From Hymenolepis diminuta (lineage: Eukaryota; Platyhelminthes; Cestoda; Cyclophyllidea; Hymenolepididae), in assembly GCA_900708905.1 (NCBI GenBank), contig CAADRB010000001.1:6411876-6475875 (forward strand): a DNA stretch of 64,000 nt, in the 5' to 3' direction. The first letter of the stretch is position 1. The number at the start of each line of letters is the position of its first letter. The notes under the pieces are model-generated. The model had not been told where the DNA came from. It searched no databases and saw only the letters and a list, made by a program, of their open reading frames with translations. The translations under genes and the position numbers were made by a program. Below, in pieces: positions 60,501 to 64,000 of the stretch.

Positions 60501-63296
60501 TTTTCTACACACCAATGGCTTCTCATCTTACTTCTATTTATGAGGAGTCGTGAATCTTTCCCGCCTTTATAATTGTATAGTGGGAATTAAATGACACTTT
60601 CAATACGTGCGCAACTATGATTCAGTATAATTTAATCCTGAACTAAACTGCAATAAAGATAATCTAAATACTTCTTGTAGGCTATGAGAAAGCAAAGAAA
60701 AGCTCTTGCAAGCAATGGTTGATATTGCCGTAAAGTATGAGAGAAAAGAGGCGAATATTAGTGGGCTAAATTTCATAATCGACAGATTGCGTTCATCATT
60801 CTAGAATGAACAATAAATATGAATTTATAATGAAATAAATCATTTCTTTCATACTGAAATACAACAAATGGGATTGTGGAAATACTGATGACAATGGAAG
60901 TATGAGAAAGTTATTGGTTGAGCGTTGTGCATTAAGATGTCTTCCTAAATGTAATTTTAATGTCTTAATGTCCCTCAATTAAGGTTAAATAAACATAAAC
61001 ATTCCAGAGGCTTTTTATTTTCTCTTTACGCAATTTCCATTTTGAAAATAAAATAAATCTTTGATATAAGTATGAATATTCATCAGACAACTCTTTGTTT
61101 TGATTATGATGGTTATTTTGATATATCGTTTGCTGCCTATCCTGGATCTAAAATAACGTATTTCTTGAAGAATCTTCTGCGTAAATCACAAGAAAGTTGG
61201 CCATTCATGATTTCGCACTCTCCCGACTAACTTAAACCTATAACACTATCCACATTGGCTGTTTTGGTTCATGCAACTCGTCAGGCCAGTGGTTATTAAA
61301 AAGGAAGATGAGCTTGGTGATGGAGATGACCGAGAATAAAAATCTTGAGCCCTTAGTTATTTCTTAATACAGAACAAAGTTACAGAATAAGAGGATCGGG
61401 ATGTCTGTTTGCAAATGATTGGGAACACATGAACTAATCTTCACACGGATACCTTCCTCCCAATCATTAAGGTCAATATGTACATTGAGCACTGACCTTG
61501 AATTCTACCTGCGCCTGTCTTACCCTCATAAACTACGATAGGTCATCTGCAGATTAGGATAGCTCCATGCCCACAGATTGGCTGACTATGTTATGTTCCG
61601 TCTTAGTTCTACCCTTATTCGCCCTAGATAAAATAAATTACCTTCATAATAGTACAATACCGTAGATAGTTGTCATTTTCGTTTGATAATTATTCGAACA
61701 TTCCTTCCGGTCTGTATTTATTCCGCCCTGCTCAGCTTAATATTGTTAAGCTGTAAGCGGCTGATTACAATTGAATTCGTGTTACCCCAGCTACCGCCGG
61801 GTATAAAATGCGTCCGAAAATCTTCGACAAAATCTTTGGTAAGTCGTTGGCAACTAGTTAGCAATACGCTATTTGTATTTGTTTATTTGATTAAGTGTTT
61901 GACTGTTATGTGTATAATATTAAGCTACGTCGCCATTGATATGACGGTATGAGGTCACTTATATATTCGAGACAGTCCATTAAGGTTATATAATGGCTGC
62001 TGCAGCTGGGATCCAGAGGAGGAAGTGAGAAGATTTGTAACCCAAAAAGGCTTCTCTTTGACCCTTTATTAGGGATGACACTCGTTTGGGATTGATTAGC
62101 TGTCCATTCGCCCAATAATTTAGCAGTGCTGATATGGAAGGAGCACCATTCATTTACCTTAGTAAAGGTTATTTTCAAACCACATTCGTCTTAAAAGTAC
62201 ATTTGGAGCACTATGACTCACCGACCATATAGTTCAATAACGTTTGTGCCGATGCATTCTAATCTCAAATCATGTCCACCCACACACGGATATATTGGAT
62301 TTATTCTTTGTACTCCCATAATTGGTAGTACATTCTCCTTGCTTGTCTCATTTGCCCAAGTGACTTGTATATGCTATCCTTGTATTTACGGACTCTTGTC
62401 TACTGATACGGTTTTCTCTCCCGTCCTCTCATTTTTCTCTTTTCACTGTTCCAGTCTCTCATCTCTCATTTTCTCATATGTTAACCGCTGTTGTACGATC
62501 GACTTTGGTCAGTACCCAATCCTTGGCGTTCTCTTTTGGGAGCTGTATTTGTCTGCTGTCAGCTATAGTTTGGCTTCTACAGTGTTAATTTCCAGGTAGT
62601 AAGAGTAGTAATTGAAACATCCAGTGACCTAGTGATCAGCATGTACGTCTGACCTGTTAGAAGTTACAAGATCAATGCTCATCGGTTCACATCCAGTGAT
62701 GTGGGGTTAATCTTGATTAATAACAGAGGTGGTAGAATGCGAGTTTCGTATAAGAACGACTCTAATATATCTTTCCTTCACCCAAGTCAATTGTTGTGAG
62801 ACTTATTTAGTAACCCAGAAAGGAATTCCGTTCACAGAAGTTTCTTATTAATTCTGCTCTGGGCATGAAAAATGTTTAATTCCGCTTCCTATCCGTGTGT
62901 AACAATGCTATTTAATTATTGATATGATATGTCTCTTGTACATCTAAACAGACCCAGCTACTCACCGTTTAATTACGAAATTATTACTCATCTTTTTTGT
63001 TGTTTGCTCCGTCATTGTTTGAGAAGGGGCTTCAAGTAATGCTCTAATGTTCTCTCATCTGCATCCATATCTTCTGAGTAGAATGTTGCTATCGGTACTT
63101 GCTCGTTACATTTTTTTATAATTTATATTGGGTTTCTATGTTTAAAACCCTTTTAATCTGTTGACCGAGTATGGATTGTGTTATATGTAAGATATTGACC
63201 TATTCCAATTTAATATCGTTTCAAAATGTGTATAGCCTCCTGAAGATAACACTAAGGACAAATTTCCTGAACTAAATTTTTCGCACGCTTACGACA
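54507..63296 (+). CDS. EHBP1: EHBP1 (EH-domain-binding protein 1), N-terminal part
   Basis: Links Rab/EHD-dependent endosomal recycling to actin. Exons: 54507-54665, 54753-54902, 57106-57323, 59217-59467, then two tentative short exons, 61791-61838 and 63246-63296. The gene continues past the right edge. Residues 1-~175 form the NT-type C2 domain: SLWKRIQRIGMKAAKFQF, VFTRRGRR, DNLEVITTLYRN, FEDKEWTFQIED, VLATRNLNLAEFAS, LPTQNNLKVIL, and then TDEDMISLASSMS, which matches the start of EHBP1's post-C2 region (ATDEDMQSLASLMS in vertebrates). EHBP1 is favoured over EEIG1/FAM102 by the WKR leader, TRRGRR, FEDKEWTF and TDEDM motifs. The calponin-homology and bMERB domains expected further on are not in the window. 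Introns 2-4 (2.2, 1.9 and 2.3 kb) are loaded with repeats. Confidence 0.92.
55960..56160 (+). repeat. Dispersed repeat R4, copy in EHBP1 intron 2
   Basis: TTTGGAAGAAAAAGTGATTT, then GTACGGTTTACCATCCTAAT, CGATTGACAGGAATCGCAC and TATCAGTGCACTAGGTGAAT parallel the block at 57535-57640 (TCTTGGAAGAAAAATATGAA, CCGACCATCTTAATCATTCA). Confidence 0.45.
56565..56670 (-). repeat. SINE tail fragment in EHBP1 intron 2
   Basis: Read on the minus strand: GGTAGAATTTGAGTTTCTTA, CCAGAGACGATCCATGATGC, then GAGTGTAGGAAACACTTTCC and TAAATGGGCTAGAGAG. This is the distal body and tail seen in 46601-46808 and 32341-32531. Head absent. Confidence 0.65.
57500..57860 (+). repeat. Dispersed repeat R4, copy in EHBP1 intron 3
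   Basis: Shares the GGAAGAAAAAT...GACCGACCATC...TTA start with 55960-56160, and the later block (ATGACTCTTGATACCCTTGT, then CCTCCCCTTTATACTTTATC) with 59820-59880 and 34345-34400. Confidence 0.5.
57885..58090 (+). repeat. Dispersed repeat R3, copy 1
   Basis: Matches 63385-63560 in the same orientation: TTATATAG...GATTGGCTGACT, then TCTTCACTGGTGGTCTTATG, AGTTCAGTACATGAGAGATG and GTGCACTTATTGTACTCGAT. No coding capacity is seen. It lies in EHBP1 intron 3. Confidence 0.65.
59640..59930 (+). repeat. Dispersed repeat R4, copy in EHBP1 intron 4
   Basis: GGAAGATAAAATAAATTGAT, GTGGCAAGACTGACCGTCAT, CATGAAATTTAAATTTTGGG and the ACTCTTT...CTTCCCCTTTATCG block align in order with 34190-34430. Confidence 0.6.
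61791..61838 (+). CDS. EHBP1: Tentative EHBP1 exon 5 (48 nt)
   Basis: A good acceptor (gttaccccag) and a strong donor (gtaagtcg) bound 48 bases. In the incoming phase they read as about 16 residues, including AGYKMRPKIFDKIF, with no stop. The length is a multiple of three, so the exon could be skipped without breaking the frame. No homology was recognised, so the support is splice-site quality and phase only. Confidence 0.45.
62620..62765 (+). repeat. tRNA-derived SINE copy in EHBP1 region
   Basis: CATCCAGTGACCTAGTGATC, AGCATGTACGTCTGACCTGT, a box B region, TCATCGGTTCACATCCAGTG and GAGGTGGTAGAATGCGAGTT follow the SINE order head to body. A CTTTCCTTCACCCAAG tail follows at about 62779. Confidence 0.75.
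63246..63296 (+). CDS. EHBP1: Tentative EHBP1 exon 6 (51 nt)
   Basis: An open segment encoding DNTKDKFPELNFSHAYD ends at a good donor (gtgagtat). With the acceptor after GAAG (63244-63245) its phase matches the previous exon. The nearer tatag acceptor (63234-63235) would give a different phase. It is acidic/polar, as expected for the linker after the C2 domain. Support is moderate. Confidence 0.4.
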
Positions 63297-63384
63297 GTGA
63301 GTATTTACCTTACCTTAATAAAGCTACGACTACGCAAACTCCAGAAAGAAGGGGGTTTGTAACTCAAGCGTCTGGTTTTCATTG

Positions 63385-63560
63385 AGAAAAGCAAATATAC
63401 TTATATAGGATTAGGTATTTGATTAATGATTGGCTGACTAGTTGATCAGTATTGGTAGCGATACCTTCTTCGCTGGTGGTATTTCGTAGTAACCCCATAA
63501 TAAGTAGTTCAGTACGTGGGAGTTGGACTTATGAGTGTACTGAATGCACTCTTAGTGTTT
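63385..63560 (+). repeat. Dispersed repeat R3, copy 2
   Basis: CTTATATAGGATTAGGTATT, GATTGGCTGACTAGTTGATC, TCTTCGCTGGTGGTATTTCG, AGTTCAGTACGTGGGAGTTG and GTGTACTGAATGCACTC align collinearly with 57885-58090. Confidence 0.65.
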
Positions 63561-63889
63561 TCGCTCGAATGCACCAAAAATATAAGATTGGGCTTCCTAA
63601 CATTCACTTTTGCATCTTTCATAAATGTTGTGATAACTGACATTAAAGGTAAAGTAAATTAGAGATATGGTATTTAGTGTCATCTGTGGTCTTTGATTCG
63701 TTGACCACCTTAGCTGATGCTAAATACGACTGACGATTAATCCGATTATCTTGTCTTTACAAAGATCAGGATTTTTGTAAATGTTATAAATTGAGGTGAA
63801 CGATTAAGAACACATAGATAAACCTACATTTCTGTTGGTAGTTTGTCTAACCGTGACTAGCTTTGAGCACTGTCTGCGTTTGTCATGCG

Positions 63890-63985
63890 CTTCATATTAA
63901 ATTTCCCAAGCCACTAAGCAAAGTGTTCCCAATACTTGATCTGGATTGAGAGGAGTTATTATTGAAGCTGCTCTTTTGAGAAATC
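63890..63985 (-). repeat. SINE tail fragment at right edge
   Basis: Read on the minus strand: GGTAGATTTCTCAAAAGAGC, then AGATCAAGTATTGGGAACAC and TTTGCTTAGTGGCTTGGGAA, the conserved SINE tail. Confidence 0.6.
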
Positions 63986-64000
63986 TACCAACCCTTTTAT

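Noticed and set aside
62213..62599. 128-codon hydrophobic, Ser/Cys/Phe-rich open frame on the plus strand, downstream of EHBP1 exon 5
   Set aside because: It arises from a long T/C-rich tract, shows no domain or start context, and lies inside what should be an EHBP1 intron; hydrophobic residues are expected from pyrimidine-rich DNA.

Overview
The window is nuclear DNA from a eukaryote, most likely a parasitic flatworm (tapeworm or a relative). The reasons are AT-rich DNA, split genes that mix ~34-nt introns with introns of several kb, animal-specific developmental regulators, and many decayed copies of a tRNA-derived SINE. The class of flatworm is inferred, not shown. There is no CRISPR array, operon or bacterial gene. 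A 54-base run of N (35300-35353) and one N at 2687 mark assembly gaps.

Layout. 1-11472 holds no recognised gene, only repeats, two promoter-like or first-exon-like spots (5600-5890, 9240-9450) and a possibly decayed coding stretch (6280-7400). 11473-22410 (minus) is a complete Munc18-1/unc-18 gene of ten exons. 22411-24474 is repeat-rich, with one solo-LTR-like element inserted inside another. 24475-25700 (minus) is a probable multi-exon gene with CUB-like motifs, apparently frame-disrupted. 26514-32879 is repeat-rich and probably includes unseen 5' exons of the next gene. 32880-37834 (plus) is an LMX1-class LIM-homeobox gene, missing its first exon(s). 37835-44100 shows no gene. 44720-53514 (plus) is a SIX1/2 (sine oculis) homeobox gene of two exons separated by a 7.3-kb intron. 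53662-54246 (minus) is TIM14/PAM18 (DNAJC19). 54507 to the right edge (plus) is the 5' part of an EHBP1 gene.

Gene relationships. SIX1/2 and TIM14 converge, with stop codons 147 bases apart. TIM14 and EHBP1 are head-to-head across about 260 bases, which suggests a shared promoter. The genes belong to unrelated pathways: synaptic vesicle fusion (Munc18), developmental transcription (LMX1, SIX1/2), mitochondrial protein import (TIM14) and endosomal recycling/actin linkage (EHBP1).

Most notable observations: a solo-LTR-like element nested in a second one, with the matching empty site preserved 3 kb away; a one-residue insertion in the SIX homeodomain; an atypical last zinc ligand in the second LIM domain of LMX1; a TIM14 start exon that carries only ATG and so could be replaced by a spliced leader; and a ~200-bp tRNA-derived SINE family with a conserved 3' tail.
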